DNA of 64,000 nt from Symsagittifera roscoffensis (GCF_963678635.1 NC_087064.1:14687802-14751801), one strand, 5' to 3'; shown: positions 9,015 through 18,361, counted from the first letter of the stretch. Notes: generated by a model not told the origin, from the letters alone. A program made the numbers and translations.

Positions 9015-12000
9015 CTATTTTTTCTTTGTGTTGTTAAATTTGCGAAAGTATCGGAGGAGTGTTTTGTTTCCTAGAATGGTTGAATCTGCCTTGACAGGTT
9101 TAGTTTTATATTTGTGCCATGATTTCAGTTGTCTAATTATCGGGTCAAGATTTTGATATTGTTTCAGTGTTGAAATTGTAATTATTTCTGTTGGAGGGAG
9201 AAAAATGTTTTCAATTTCGAATTTAGATAAGGGTATTGTATCAAGTGGGTCGTGAAGGTCAAAAACTTGATTTATTGTGTATTTTGAATCATTTGTTTGT
9301 GGTCCTGATAAATTTATTTTATCAGTTAAATCTTCTTTTTCAATTAGTGGAAAATGGTCTTTCTTAGGCGGGTGTTGTTTTGTTCGTTTTTGTTGGGTGT
9401 TATTTTTTATCCATTGAGAATATGGGATTGGTTTGAAAGTTGATGTTCCAAGTAAATCAACTTCATAATGATTATTTTGACAATCTAAATAAAGTGGGAA
9501 ATGTTGTAAATTATTTATTTGTGATTGTTCAATATCAGTTTTTACTGCATATTTGCATTCCAATCGGGGTGATGTTTCGTTTTCTGCAAGGTAGAATTTT
9601 ATGTTTTTGGGTATTTCAACTGTTGTTTTTCGTGTAAGTAATTCAGGTGGTGTATTTCGACTTAAAGTGTCTGGTAATGCAAGATTTTTTCCTGCAGTCC
9701 AAACTATATGTAAGTTTGGAAATTTCATTAGAATTAGTTGAAATCTGTAAACTCGGTGGTTTGGGTTAGATTTTTGTGTAAAGAGAAAGATGATTGGTTT
9801 ATGGTCTGTGAATAGAACTGTTGGATGTTTTGATCCAAGTATCAGAAATTCATATTCTGTCAGTGTATATATTATGGCTGTACATTCTCTCATTAGAGTT
9901 GAGAGTCGTAGCTCTGCTTGAGTGAATAATCGAGAATTTGCTGATATGAGGTTCATTTTATTTGTACCATTATGTGATTGTAATAGTGCTGCACCGATGC
10001 CAAAGTTCGAAGCATCGCACATTGCATAAAATGGTTGATTTGAATCTGGAATTGTGTTTGAAATTTGTTCAGTTAAAAGTTTCTTTATTTCTTCAAATCG
10101 TGTTTGATGTTCTGTGTTCCATTCAAAATTATTTTGTTGTCTAAGGATGTTATAAAATGGTCGTAGATATAATTGCATTTTATAAACATATTTACTTAAA
10201 AAGTTTAACATTCCAAGAAATTCTTGGATTTTCTTTTTATTTGTTGGTGGTTGAAGTTTTTGAATAGCGTCAATGCGTGATTTCAATGGAGTGATTGTTT
10301 TTCTTTCTATATTATGTCCTAAGAATTTAACTCTTGTCAAAAAGAAGTGTGATTTATCGGGGGCGGCCTTCAGATTTTCGTTCTGAAGTATTTGGTGATA
10401 TTTTTCTAAAACATTGAACATCTCGTCTTTTGTTTGTGATTGCATAAAAACATCGTCTAAATAGGTGATTGCGTTTTTCTTGAGTATCAGTGGTCTAAAA
10501 ATTTTGCTCATAAAAGCTGAAAATGCTGCTGGTCCTATGGATATTCCATAGAATAAACGGTTGAATTCATATTGTTGGTTTCCGATAACAAATTGTGTTA
10601 AACGTCGTGATTGTTCATCTAGTGGCATTTGATTGTATGCACTATTCATATCGGCGGTTGTAAAGTATTTGCCGTTTATTTTTGTTAAAATAACTTGTAT
10701 TGGTTCAATGGGCCAATTACATTTTGATTCATCTATAAGTGAATTGAGGTATCTAGCATCGAGAACGATTTTTAATGATTCTCCTTTAGCTAGAATGATA
10801 ACGGGGTTGATAAATGTGTTGCCTTTTGGTTGTTCTTCTTTGTTTACTGGTGATATAATGTTGTATTGTTCTAAAATATCAAGTAATCTGTTCACTTTAT
10901 CATGTAAGTGAATTGGTACTTTACTTGCTCTCTGTTTTTTGAAAACTGCGTCTGGTTTTAACGGGAGATGTAGTGATGAACTGATTTTTCCAACATCGAA
11001 TTTTGATGTTGCATAGACTGATGAATATTTAATTAGCTGTTTGGCTAACTTTTCGAATTCGTCTTGTGTTATTTGTGAATGTTGGAAATTGAACATTGTT
11101 AAAAATTTTTGTTGGTCCTCTGTGTAGTTACTTATGTTGAATGTAGGTTTGAAATATGGAGTTTTTGTGAAATAATCCGTATTTCTGTTTTCGTTACTTA
11201 TTATATTATTTATAGATAATTCTTCATTAAGAATTGTAGATTGGCAAATATCTAGTAATTGGAGTATATTATTTACGCGATAGGCTTTTTCGTGTATTGG
11301 TGATATTGTAGCGTTGGTTTCACAATATCCTAAAATTCCTAATGGTAATGTTACCTGGTAAGGTGTGTTGTTATAAACATGTAAGGAAATGATATCTGAA
11401 TTCGAATTTTTCAAATATTTTATGGATGAGATTGTGATTTTGAAAAATTTGTGAATAGGTTTGAATTCAAATTCTGACATATAAAATTTTTGTTTGTTTT
11501 GTTCCTTATCATATTGGTGAACTTGTTTGATTGAAAAATTATAGATATTTCCTGATAGTGGTTTTAGGTGTTTTCTTTGTTGGTTAAATATCGGGTAGAA
11601 TTTTGAAAAGAATGGTGGTTGTTTATTTAATCTTTGAAAAAATGTTAAGGATGTTTCTTTTGTTTTTGTATATTTATCTTTGATTAATATTTTACTATTC
11701 AGGATGTTAATTGTTGGTATATACTTCGAAATAAATGGTATTCCAATGATATTATATTTAATATCAGTGATATGGAATATTTGCTTAAATGGCTTATTTA
11801 AAATTTTGCTTTGTTCCATTGTTCTGGTGGGGAGGAGAAATAATTGGATTTTTCCGTAGTTTATCAATGTTGATCCTTGTGCTGTTGCTAGTTTGCTGGA
11901 GGTTTCAAGAGGTGTTAGCTTTGGGTGTAAAGTTTTTATTTCATTCCATGTGGGGATGTTTATTATGTTTGATTCTGCTCCTGAATCAATTAAAAAATCT

Positions 12001-15000
12001 ATTTCAAGGTCTGGTGGTTGAAATTCTTTATTTCTTGGGCTTTCTAAGAGAAATGGTATTGTCCAAATTTTTTCTTTGGGTTGTTCTTTTTGTATATTTT
12101 GATAAATGTGGTTTGTATTCAAGCATTTTGTTTTGGTATTTTTATTGGTTTGATCTGTAGTGTTAATCTCGTTTGTTTCTTGCGTCGTTGGTGTGGAATT
12201 TATGGGTGTAGTGTAATAATTTTGAAGAAATTCTGATTGATTTTCATATATGTGTGATGGAAAGGGTTGTTCATATATGACAGATTCATAGTCATTTTCG
12301 ACTTTTATCATATTGATAGAAAGAGTGTTTTCAGTATCACTTTCTGAATCTGATGATGTACAGTTTATTTGATTGAGTTGTAACGTATCAGTTACTGTGT
12401 CATCAATACCTGGAGGGTCTGATGTTGTTTCTGGATTAGATTGTACTTGATTGATTTGTCTTTGATGTTTAGGTGTACTACTTCTGTGGCGATTATTAGA
12501 ATTATTATAGTTATTATTATTCCGGTGTGGTGATTGGGAATAATTTCTATAACGATTATTATAACTTGAGTGTCGATTTTGTGAATTATTTCGCGATCTG
12601 TTTTGGTAATTATTGTTTGGTCTGTTATAGTTCGATCTATTATATGAGTTATTCCTTGATTGATTGTTCGGGTAATTCTGGTTTCGGTTGTTTGAATAAC
12701 TTCTATTTCGATTATAGGAGTAGTTTCTATTCCTATTGTATGATGAATTTCGTGATTGGTTGTTTGGATAGTAGTTATTTCTTGATTGGGAATTAGATCT
12801 AGAAACAAATCGTTGTGTATTTGAATTTGATCTGGAGTAGTTATTTCGACTATTTGGTCTATTGTAGTGATTTTGTGATGAATTATTCGTGTTTCTTCGT
12901 TCTGGTGATCTTCCTCTATAACTTGAGTTATATGGTGATTGATTTCTTGTATAATTTGTATTGTTCGGGAGTGGTTTTCCTGAACTGTTGTTGCTGTAGA
13001 CTGTTTTGTTCGGTAGATTTTGATCTTTTTTCATGTATTGATAGAATGATTTATTTGGTTCTTTATATTTTTGAGGTTTATTTTGATTGTCTTGCTGTTT
13101 TTGTCTACATTCGGAAATACTATGTCCGTATCGTCGGCAATAATTACACCATTTTTTGAAAGATGGTTTGCCTTTAAAGTTCGGGTTCTTTTCGTAAATA
13201 TTGAGTATTTCAGTGATTTTTTCAACGAGGTCTGTCTCTGATTCCTGTATATTATTAATATTAGTGGGAGTCGTTTCAATTCTGTTAACGTATTGTAATT
13301 TCAGATTTTCCGTTTCTTCTAGTTTCATCGTGATTTCTGCTTGTTCTAATTTGTCTACTAGTTTTCGAAAATCTAAATCGGGTTCTCGAATTGAAGAAGG
13401 ATGGGATGCTCTCTTTTTTATTGCTATTTTCCTTAATTGTGGTGTTAAGGTCATCATTAAGATTTCTGTCATCTTTGTGTTTTTATAGTCGTGTGTATTT
13501 AATGAATATGCTTTTCGAACTAGTGTTTCGATTCGTACTGCTATTTGCTTGATGGTTTCGTTTGGTAATCTGCGAATTTCATTACATAAAACTCTTTGTT
13601 GTTGTTTGTTTCTTTCGGAGTCAAACATTTTTGAAAATTCCTGTGTAAACCTTTTCCAGTTTGATTTTATTTCTAGAGGTAGTACTGAAAACCATTTTTG
13701 GGCTGCGCCATCTAAGGTTGTTTGTATTAACGCTGTGCGTCGATGTATCCAGTTTTGATGTAGTGGCGTATTAATTGGTTCAGGTCCAATATTTAAAATC
13801 AGGTTTGCTGTTACTGCATTTAAATAATCTTCTACAGAGTATTCAGGGTCTGTTCCTGTGAAAACCATTAAAGGTTTGTTTGATGTTATTGATGATCCAC
13901 CCATAAGGTATGGATTCATTGTCATTTGTAATGATTCTGCTGCATTTGGCATTTGAGAAAAATTTGAAAGTTGGTTTCTTGTTATTTCATGTTGTTGGAG
14001 ATAATATGGGAGTGGTATTTCATTTTGCATTTGTGATGCTTGATACGAGTGTGCAGTCATTGGATTTTGTTGTTGAATTGGTTGAAAAGATTGTGTATTA
14101 ATTAGATTTTGTTGTTGAATTGGTTGTTGATGTTGTGCATCTATTGGTTGTGGAGAAAAATTTCTATGATTTGTACGTGTTCTCTGTATTCCTTGTCTAC
14201 GATATTCTTGAGTATTTGGTTCAAATATATCTGGTTGTAAGAAATCATCATCTGAGGATAAATAATCCATTTGGTAAGATGTCTGTTTTTTATTTTTATT
14301 TTGTTGAAAAAATGGGTAATTTTCACTGTGATCCTGTGGAGGATTTGTTTGGAAATTTATTGAATTAGGTTGGGTCATTGGGTTATCCCAATTTCGAGAT
14401 CTTGTATATTGGTTAAAATTTCTTTGTGGTTGGTTATATGTTTTTGATGGATGTGTATAATTATAATTATGGTCTGCAAAGTTGTTTCTAGTGAATGTTT
14501 TGTGTGTTTTTGATGGTATTGTCATGGGTCTGTATGTTTGGTAATCCATATGTGAATATTTAGGGGCAACCGAAGGTTTAACGGTTGATTGTAAGGTTAC
14601 CTGTGTTTGTGAAGGATTTGTATTTCTTGGTGTTGTTAAATTTGGGCGTATTGGTGAAATACTTTGTTGTGTAGCTGTTGTGTGTACAATTTCTTCATTT
14701 ATGAAGTGTGATGGTGTCTGGATATCTTGTTGAGTAAGATTCCTAGTTCCATTGAGGTTTTCATTGTGTATAACTGTAGAGTTTAAACTATTATTTTGTG
14801 TATCGGGTAAAAATGTATTATAGTTTAATGGTGTCGCATCAATGGTTAATGGTATTACTTTTACATAATCTCTTATGTAAGATATTGTACTTATTGCTTG
14901 ACTTGAGATTGTTTGTGGGAAGCTTATAAATGCGGGATGAGACCATTCGGGGTCCCAAACATAATCTGATTGTTCTGTGATAGCGGTATCATCGTTCGAG

Positions 15001-15671
15001 TTTTGGGGTCTAAAATTTTTTCTTGCTTGTGCAATTAAATCAATATTGTGTGTGAAATAATCTATTATGAACCATGCCAAAATTTTTTGTAGATCGTGTT
15101 TTGTATGTTGTGAAACGTCGTCTTTCGTGAAATTTTCTTTAATGATGTTTAAATAACTAGAGAGTAGTGTTATTTCATGTCGTACTTTCAAATGTTTAGA
15201 TGTTTCTGTCGGTGAGACATTTGTTATTGGGATTTCGTTTTCTAATATCGAAATATAACTATATATTATTGCGAAAACTTCATTGGTGAATATGGAGTTT
15301 GCTCTTTGTGAGTTATGATATTGGATGCTTTTTATATATTCTGAAAAAACTTTTGAAAATTCTAAATCAAGATCGTCTGTTTGAATTGTATATTTTCTAT
15401 TATTATGGTTTGGTGAGGTGAATTCTATGGAGTAGATTCCATACTGTTGCGTTATGTTGCATATATCTTTTAAGTAGTGATCTATGATTTGTCTTTTGAT
15501 TTTTACATCGGGGAACTCTGTTTTACATGGACTGATTCCGGGTTCAAACAAATTTACGAGTAAATTTTGACAAAATATGTGTTGTCCTCTATCAGTATCT
15601 GCATCTACTATAAAAGGAAAGATTTCATCATCATCTGGAGTTTCGTCACCTGGGGTGTGCGTTGAGCTCAT
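9015..15671 (-). CDS. gag-pol: Gag-Pol polyprotein (2218 aa) lacking integrase
   Basis: One uninterrupted ORF encodes Gag and Pol without a frameshift. Residues 1 to about 240 form a non-repetitive N-terminal domain; about 240-600 are Asn/Gln/Pro-rich; about 600-800 match the Ty3/gypsy Gag core (a W-x-R-R-T-A...A-x-x-W-F pattern). A CCHC knuckle (C-x2-C-x4-H-x4-C) lies near 841-858, followed by about 150 residues of Asn/Arg/Ser-rich, RS-like sequence. The retropepsin motif DSGAES is near residue 1229. RT spans about 1590-1790 with YLDDV near 1736. RNase H follows, with CDAS near 1884 and FTDHKP near 1955, and LPDTLSR near 2000. The chain ends in LLRYFRKFNNTKKK, the segment that normally leads into the integrase zinc finger, and then stops. 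RT and RNase H catalytic residues look intact. The start overlaps the 155-aa ORF by 26 bases. Confidence 0.93.
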   Translation of the reverse strand: MSSTHTPGDETPDDDEIFPFIVDADTDRGQHIFCQNLLVNLFEPGISPCKTEFPDVKIKRQIIDHYLKDICNITQQYGIYSIEFTSPNHNNRKYTIQTDDLDLEFSKVFSEYIKSIQYHNSQRANSIFTNEVFAIIYSYISILENEIPITNVSPTETSKHLKVRHEITLLSSYLNIIKENFTKDDVSQHTKHDLQKILAWFIIDYFTHNIDLIAQARKNFRPQNSNDDTAITEQSDYVWDPEWSHPAFISFPQTISSQAISTISYIRDYVKVIPLTIDATPLNYNTFLPDTQNNSLNSTVIHNENLNGTRNLTQQDIQTPSHFINEEIVHTTATQQSISPIRPNLTTPRNTNPSQTQVTLQSTVKPSVAPKYSHMDYQTYRPMTIPSKTHKTFTRNNFADHNYNYTHPSKTYNQPQRNFNQYTRSRNWDNPMTQPNSINFQTNPPQDHSENYPFFQQNKNKKQTSYQMDYLSSDDDFLQPDIFEPNTQEYRRQGIQRTRTNHRNFSPQPIDAQHQQPIQQQNLINTQSFQPIQQQNPMTAHSYQASQMQNEIPLPYYLQQHEITRNQLSNFSQMPNAAESLQMTMNPYLMGGSSITSNKPLMVFTGTDPEYSVEDYLNAVTANLILNIGPEPINTPLHQNWIHRRTALIQTTLDGAAQKWFSVLPLEIKSNWKRFTQEFSKMFDSERNKQQQRVLCNEIRRLPNETIKQIAVRIETLVRKAYSLNTHDYKNTKMTEILMMTLTPQLRKIAIKKRASHPSSIREPDLDFRKLVDKLEQAEITMKLEETENLKLQYVNRIETTPTNINNIQESETDLVEKITEILNIYEKNPNFKGKPSFKKWCNYCRRYGHSISECRQKQQDNQNKPQKYKEPNKSFYQYMKKDQNLPNKTVYSNNSSGKPLPNNTNYTRNQSPYNSSYRGRSPERRNTNNSSQNHYNRPNSRNNYSRSNSNTQRFVSRSNSQSRNNYYPNNQSRNSSYNRNRNYSYNRNRSYSNNRNQNYPNNQSRNNSYNRSNYNRPNNNYQNRSRNNSQNRHSSYNNRYRNYSQSPHRNNNNYNNSNNRHRSSTPKHQRQINQVQSNPETTSDPPGIDDTVTDTLQLNQINCTSSDSESDTENTLSINMIKVENDYESVIYEQPFPSHIYENQSEFLQNYYTTPINSTPTTQETNEINTTDQTNKNTKTKCLNTNHIYQNIQKEQPKEKIWTIPFLLESPRNKEFQPPDLEIDFLIDSGAESNIINIPTWNEIKTLHPKLTPLETSSKLATAQGSTLINYGKIQLFLLPTRTMEQSKILNKPFKQIFHITDIKYNIIGIPFISKYIPTINILNSKILIKDKYTKTKETSLTFFQRLNKQPPFFSKFYPIFNQQRKHLKPLSGNIYNFSIKQVHQYDKEQNKQKFYMSEFEFKPIHKFFKITISSIKYLKNSNSDIISLHVYNNTPYQVTLPLGILGYCETNATISPIHEKAYRVNNILQLLDICQSTILNEELSINNIISNENRNTDYFTKTPYFKPTFNISNYTEDQQKFLTMFNFQHSQITQDEFEKLAKQLIKYSSVYATSKFDVGKISSSLHLPLKPDAVFKKQRASKVPIHLHDKVNRLLDILEQYNIISPVNKEEQPKGNTFINPVIILAKGESLKIVLDARYLNSLIDESKCNWPIEPIQVILTKINGKYFTTADMNSAYNQMPLDEQSRRLTQFVIGNQQYEFNRLFYGISIGPAAFSAFMSKIFRPLILKKNAITYLDDVFMQSQTKDEMFNVLEKYHQILQNENLKAAPDKSHFFLTRVKFLGHNIERKTITPLKSRIDAIQKLQPPTNKKKIQEFLGMLNFLSKYVYKMQLYLRPFYNILRQQNNFEWNTEHQTRFEEIKKLLTEQISNTIPDSNQPFYAMCDASNFGIGAALLQSHNGTNKMNLISANSRLFTQAELRLSTLMRECTAIIYTLTEYEFLILGSKHPTVLFTDHKPIIFLFTQKSNPNHRVYRFQLILMKFPNLHIVWTAGKNLALPDTLSRNTPPELLTRKTTVEIPKNIKFYLAENETSPRLECKYAVKTDIEQSQINNLQHFPLYLDCQNNHYEVDLLGTSTFKPIPYSQWIKNNTQQKRTKQHPPKKDHFPLIEKEDLTDKINLSGPQTNDSKYTINQVFDLHDPLDTIPLSKFEIENIFLPPTEIITISTLKQYQNLDPIIRQLKSWHKYKTKPVKADSTILGNKTLLRYFRKFNNTKKK

Positions 15672-16113
15672 TTTTTCGTTCGATGACTGTTAATATGTAA
15701 TTATTAATGTGTCGAATTGGTTGATTCCAATTGTATAAATGTACTGGTTTGTGTTTATACTGCTTTTTTATTCTTCTTTTTCCTCTTTTTGATGAATTTG
15801 AAGTTGTTTCTGAGTCAGAAAAATATAATTGATCGTGAAGTGGGTAATTTTTATCTATTGATTCTTTTAGTTTGTAAAGTTCGTCTAAACTGTTGGTTTC
15901 TGATTCTGAAAATGCGTTTCGATTTTTTGAAAATCTTTTTCGTGTTATTTGTCTTTGTTTCGTTATTATTTTTCTTTTTAGTGTTTGTCGTTTTGTTCGA
16001 ATGTATCCAACTGTTTGTGTATGAGGTGTGATTACAAGGTCGTATTTTTTGTTATCTATTTCACAATTGTGTAAAACGATTGTTTGTTTATTTCCTAGGT
16101 TTTTAAATGACAT
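15646..16113 (-). CDS. Basic 155-aa leader ORF of the giant element
   Basis: It starts at ATG 16113 and runs 26 bases into the Gag-Pol start. The protein has about 60 residues with beta-strand-like composition, then a very Lys/Arg-rich stretch (about 35-65), an acidic Ser/Glu patch, and a second basic cluster (about 108-118). Such a profile fits a nucleic-acid-binding or nuclear protein, possibly a regulatory (Rev/Tat-like) factor or an extension of Gag. There is no recognised family. The overlap and intact frame in a recent insertion favour a real gene. Confidence 0.5.
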   Translation of the reverse strand: MSFKNLGNKQTIVLHNCEIDNKKYDLVITPHTQTVGYIRTKRQTLKRKIITKQRQITRKRFSKNRNAFSESETNSLDELYKLKESIDKNYPLHDQLYFSDSETTSNSSKRGKRRIKKQYKHKPVHLYNWNQPIRHINNYILTVIERKNELNAHPR

Positions 16114-16217
16114 AAGGTTTAGGATGACGGATGCAAAAGGTTGTTAAATGGTTTCTATTTTCTTAAACTGTTAGTTCTTACGATTTTTTGGTTAGCTTAA
16201 CCTGGGTCTATTTGTTC

Positions 16218-16580
16218 AGGGTTGGAGAGAAAAGTATATCGATTCCGAAGAATGATTTTTTACTTTCTCGTGGCTAGTATAAGCTAAGGTGTTAACTTAC
16301 TTAATCTTACTTAAGGGTAGTGATTGTGTTCAAGGGTTGGAGAATAGTAAATCGATCCACAAGGTTCAGGTATAATTAGAACGCGAGTAGTTCGTTAGAT
16401 ACTATTTTAAACTTACTAAGTCTAAGATTTATCCTGGGTCTGGTAAGAGGGGGGGTCAAGTGAAGGATGAATAACCGAAGTTCTTCACTGTTTATCCTAA
16501 TTTGAATGATTAGTTTTGTTTAAAAATTTCTATTAGTCTTGGGTCTTTAGAAAGGGTTGGGTAGTGAATCGACGTTTGAG
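16218..16580. repeat. Three degenerate direct repeats in the leader
   Basis: A motif AGGGTTGG, followed after 6 to 14 bases by ATCGA, recurs near 16218, 16334 and 16552. The second and third copies are followed by GTTAGA and ACTA-type sequence. GGGTCT precedes the first, lies again near 16436, and precedes the third. Spacing is about 115 and 220 bases. The copies are diverged but alignable. Confidence 0.5.
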
Positions 16581-16630
16581 GTCGTTAGACACTAATTAAG
16601 TGGGTGGGGGAGAACAAAGTTGTTCTGTTT

Positions 16631-16714
16631 GATCCAAGGATAAGCCTTGATGATCAAATTTGAAATTTAATTAAGTAGAAAATGATTTAAGATCCAAGGA
16701 TAAGCCTTGATGAT
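16631..16714. repeat. Two stem-loop repeats, 60 bp apart
   Basis: A 24-base sequence is repeated exactly at 16631-16654 and 16691-16714. Each copy contains CAAGG-ATAAG-CCTTG, a 5-bp stem with a 5-base loop, extended by GATC/GATC-type pairing at its ends. Paired identical hairpins in a retroelement leader are good candidates for RNA packaging or dimer-initiation elements. Confidence 0.65.
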
Positions 16715-17047
16715 CTGGTTTTAAAATTAAGTGAATTTAAGTTTTAATAAATTTTTAAATGTGTGTAAAGGAAAGATTTAGTGTTTTGATGATGTTAGTG
16801 GGTTTATGATTGCTGTTATGTTTTAGATGATGGAGCTGGAACAACAGGATGATTTATGATTACTAGCCATTTATTGTCATGCTACTAATTTTTATTTTTT
16901 ATTTTTCACTAAATATTTTTCAAACATATTTTGTATATTACTGCAGAGTTTTAGGAAAACGATCTTAGATCTTTTTATCAATCGTTATTGTATATTAATA
17001 ATTTTGTTTAGCGCCTGAAATGATTTTGAAGTTTTAACTTCAAGGTT

Positions 17048-17281
17048 TTATGTTTGCAAATGAAAATCTAAATTCATTGCCAGTAGTATTCTAAATATAA
17101 AAGTTTGTTCTGGTTTTTGCCTAACTATCATATAGCTATATGGCAAGTTTCTACTTTGTCGTATGTCGTCTCTGGTTCGAGGTCTTCTTCCAATTCCGGG
17201 TAGTTCTGTTATGGTTCGGAATATTGGCTCTGATCTATTGAGTCGTAGAGACATTTCGATTAAATTATTGTCGTATAACAT
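17048..17281 (-). CDS. Possible 77-aa leader ORF
   Basis: ATG at 17281 lies 68 bases after the PBS. The frame has a balanced, Arg-rich composition in the middle (GRRPRTRDD) and would be the first start codon met by ribosomes after the 5' LTR. It could be a short upstream ORF controlling downstream translation, or chance. No family recognised. Confidence 0.25.
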   Translation of the reverse strand: MLYDNNLIEMSLRLNRSEPIFRTITELPGIGRRPRTRDDIRQSRNLPYSYMIVRQKPEQTFIFRILLAMNLDFHLQT

Positions 17282-17348
17282 TTTTTAAATGTTTTTGTCT
17301 AATTTCTAATCTATTTTGGTTAATTCTAAGCTATTAAGGTCTTGTTCG

Positions 17349-17366
17349 AGACTTATGGTCGCACCA
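17349..17366 (-). promoter_or_regulatory. Primer-binding site (PBS) candidate
   Basis: On the minus strand TGGTGCGACCATAAGT begins two bases after the end of the 5' LTR. TGG complements the CCA end of a tRNA, as in retroviral and gypsy PBSs. The tRNA would end in GGTCGCACCA; I cannot assign the amino acid with confidence. Confidence 0.7.
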
Positions 17367-17368
17367 GA

Positions 17369-17778
17369 TGAGTTAGGACCGATGTGGTTAACTCATAGAG
17401 TAATTTCGGATAGGGTACACCGTCTGCTCGTCACGCTATCTTATTTTCGGCCGGATAGATTCGTGCAACTTCTTAGTCTAATACCGATCCTAATCTTACT
17501 CTTATACTATCTAGTCTCAGGTTGTTTAACTAGTCTCTGCTAGGCTCAATAGATCTAGGGTATACTGGTTTATTGCGGCTGCTGAAGTGCTCGGGAGAGT
17601 CCAACTAATTTCTAAGTTAAATTCAAATCTCTCTGGTGCTGAAATTACAAGTAACTTCAGCACTTACAAATAAGTGGGTTGTTAGTTAGATGGATCATGA
17701 TTGGTTAATATTAAATACTTTACATTGGTAAAATATCTAAATTATCCAATCATAAAATGTAGTTTAGATCAGGTTCCA
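17369..17778 (-). repeat. 5' LTR (in element orientation)
   Basis: Matches 281-690 throughout at an offset of 17088. Minus-strand AATAAA at 17574-17569 and the LTR hairpin at 17636-17663. It is bordered on the left by the PBS and on the right by the ATGC target duplication. Confidence 0.93.
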
Positions 17779-17782
17779 ATGC
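17779..17782. repeat. Right target-site duplication (ATGC)
   Basis: Partner of 277-280. It is followed by a T-run and host sequence. Confidence 0.8.
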
Positions 17783-18361
17783 TTTTTTTCTTATAATTTA
17801 GATATATGTTACCATTATTTTAAATTACCAAGTTAGATTAAAGTTGCCAATTTTCTATGTTAAATGTTAACCCATAAAAGTGAAGACTGAAAAAATTGTC
17901 CCTTTTTTCAACTGGGAAATTGTTTTGACGGTAAGTACAGTTTATTTTCTTAAAATATTTGATTTCATCAAAAAAATTGTGTAAATTAAAAAAATTTAGA
18001 AAAACGGTTAAACCTGCGCATTTTTGTGTTCTTTTCTTGCAAATTTGACAGATTAACAAACTTATATCAGTGAACCAAACTTATTTAACACTGTGTTTCA
18101 AAAATAAATGCAATTGCGAAGTTTTGGTTGGTGGGGGGTTCCGGAGGGTGTGGTTTAACAAGGAAGAATTGCCGAAACTTTTTTTGACTTTAGAGAATAG
18201 AGAAGCAATGAGAATCAATTGACCTGATGATTAATGACTTGATCTAAATTACCATTTGTTTCTTTGAAAACATCAAATTGAAAATTTTTCCTTGTTGTCT
18301 ACCTTCAAAAAAACGTAATAAGACCTAATTTAATTCTGAGCCATGATAATTTTCATTATAG
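17783..18361. other. Host intron or intergenic DNA
   Basis: AT-rich sequence without a supported gene. It ends in a splice acceptor (TTTCATTATAG) at 18361. Confidence 0.5.

Larger units (their letters stand above)
16114..17368 (-). other. 1.25 kb leader of the giant element
   Basis: This is the region between the PBS and the first long ORF. It contains three degenerate direct repeats and two stem-loop repeats described separately, and one small ORF (17281-17048). A leader this long is typical of retroelements that carry packaging or dimerisation signals or internal translation entry sites; which of these applies cannot be told from sequence. Confidence 0.6.
281..17778 (-). mobile_element. 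Giant (17.5 kb) env-bearing Ty3/gypsy-like LTR retroelement, integrase missing
   Basis: Two 410-bp direct repeats that match at every position I compared bound the element, with a 4-bp TSD outside them. All long ORFs are on the minus strand, so the 5' LTR is the right-hand one. Order on the minus strand: 5' LTR (17778-17369), PBS (17366-17349), repeat-rich leader, 155-aa ORF (16113), Gag-Pol (15671-9015), short ORFs (9010-7856), proline-rich frame (7847-6714), Env-like (6726-4108), 601-aa ORF (4111-2306), non-coding tail, 3' LTR (690-281). RT and RNase H motifs are of the Ty3/gypsy type. It is about two to three times the usual length of gypsy-class elements. The coding strand is A/C-rich and G-poor throughout. 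Identical LTRs imply recent insertion; absence of integrase implies a trans-mobilised derivative or a deletion in this copy. Confidence 0.93.

Noticed and set aside
11789-13488. Antisense frames inside Gag-Pol on both strands, up to 138 codons
   Set aside because: Shadows of the 2218-aa ORF, caused by its low-complexity Asn/Arg/Ser region and the G-poor coding strand.
17349-17366. Assigning the giant element's PBS to a specific tRNA
   Set aside because: The 3' end implied (GGTCGCACCA) does not match one tRNA well enough from memory, and the T-arm spacing is off by one.
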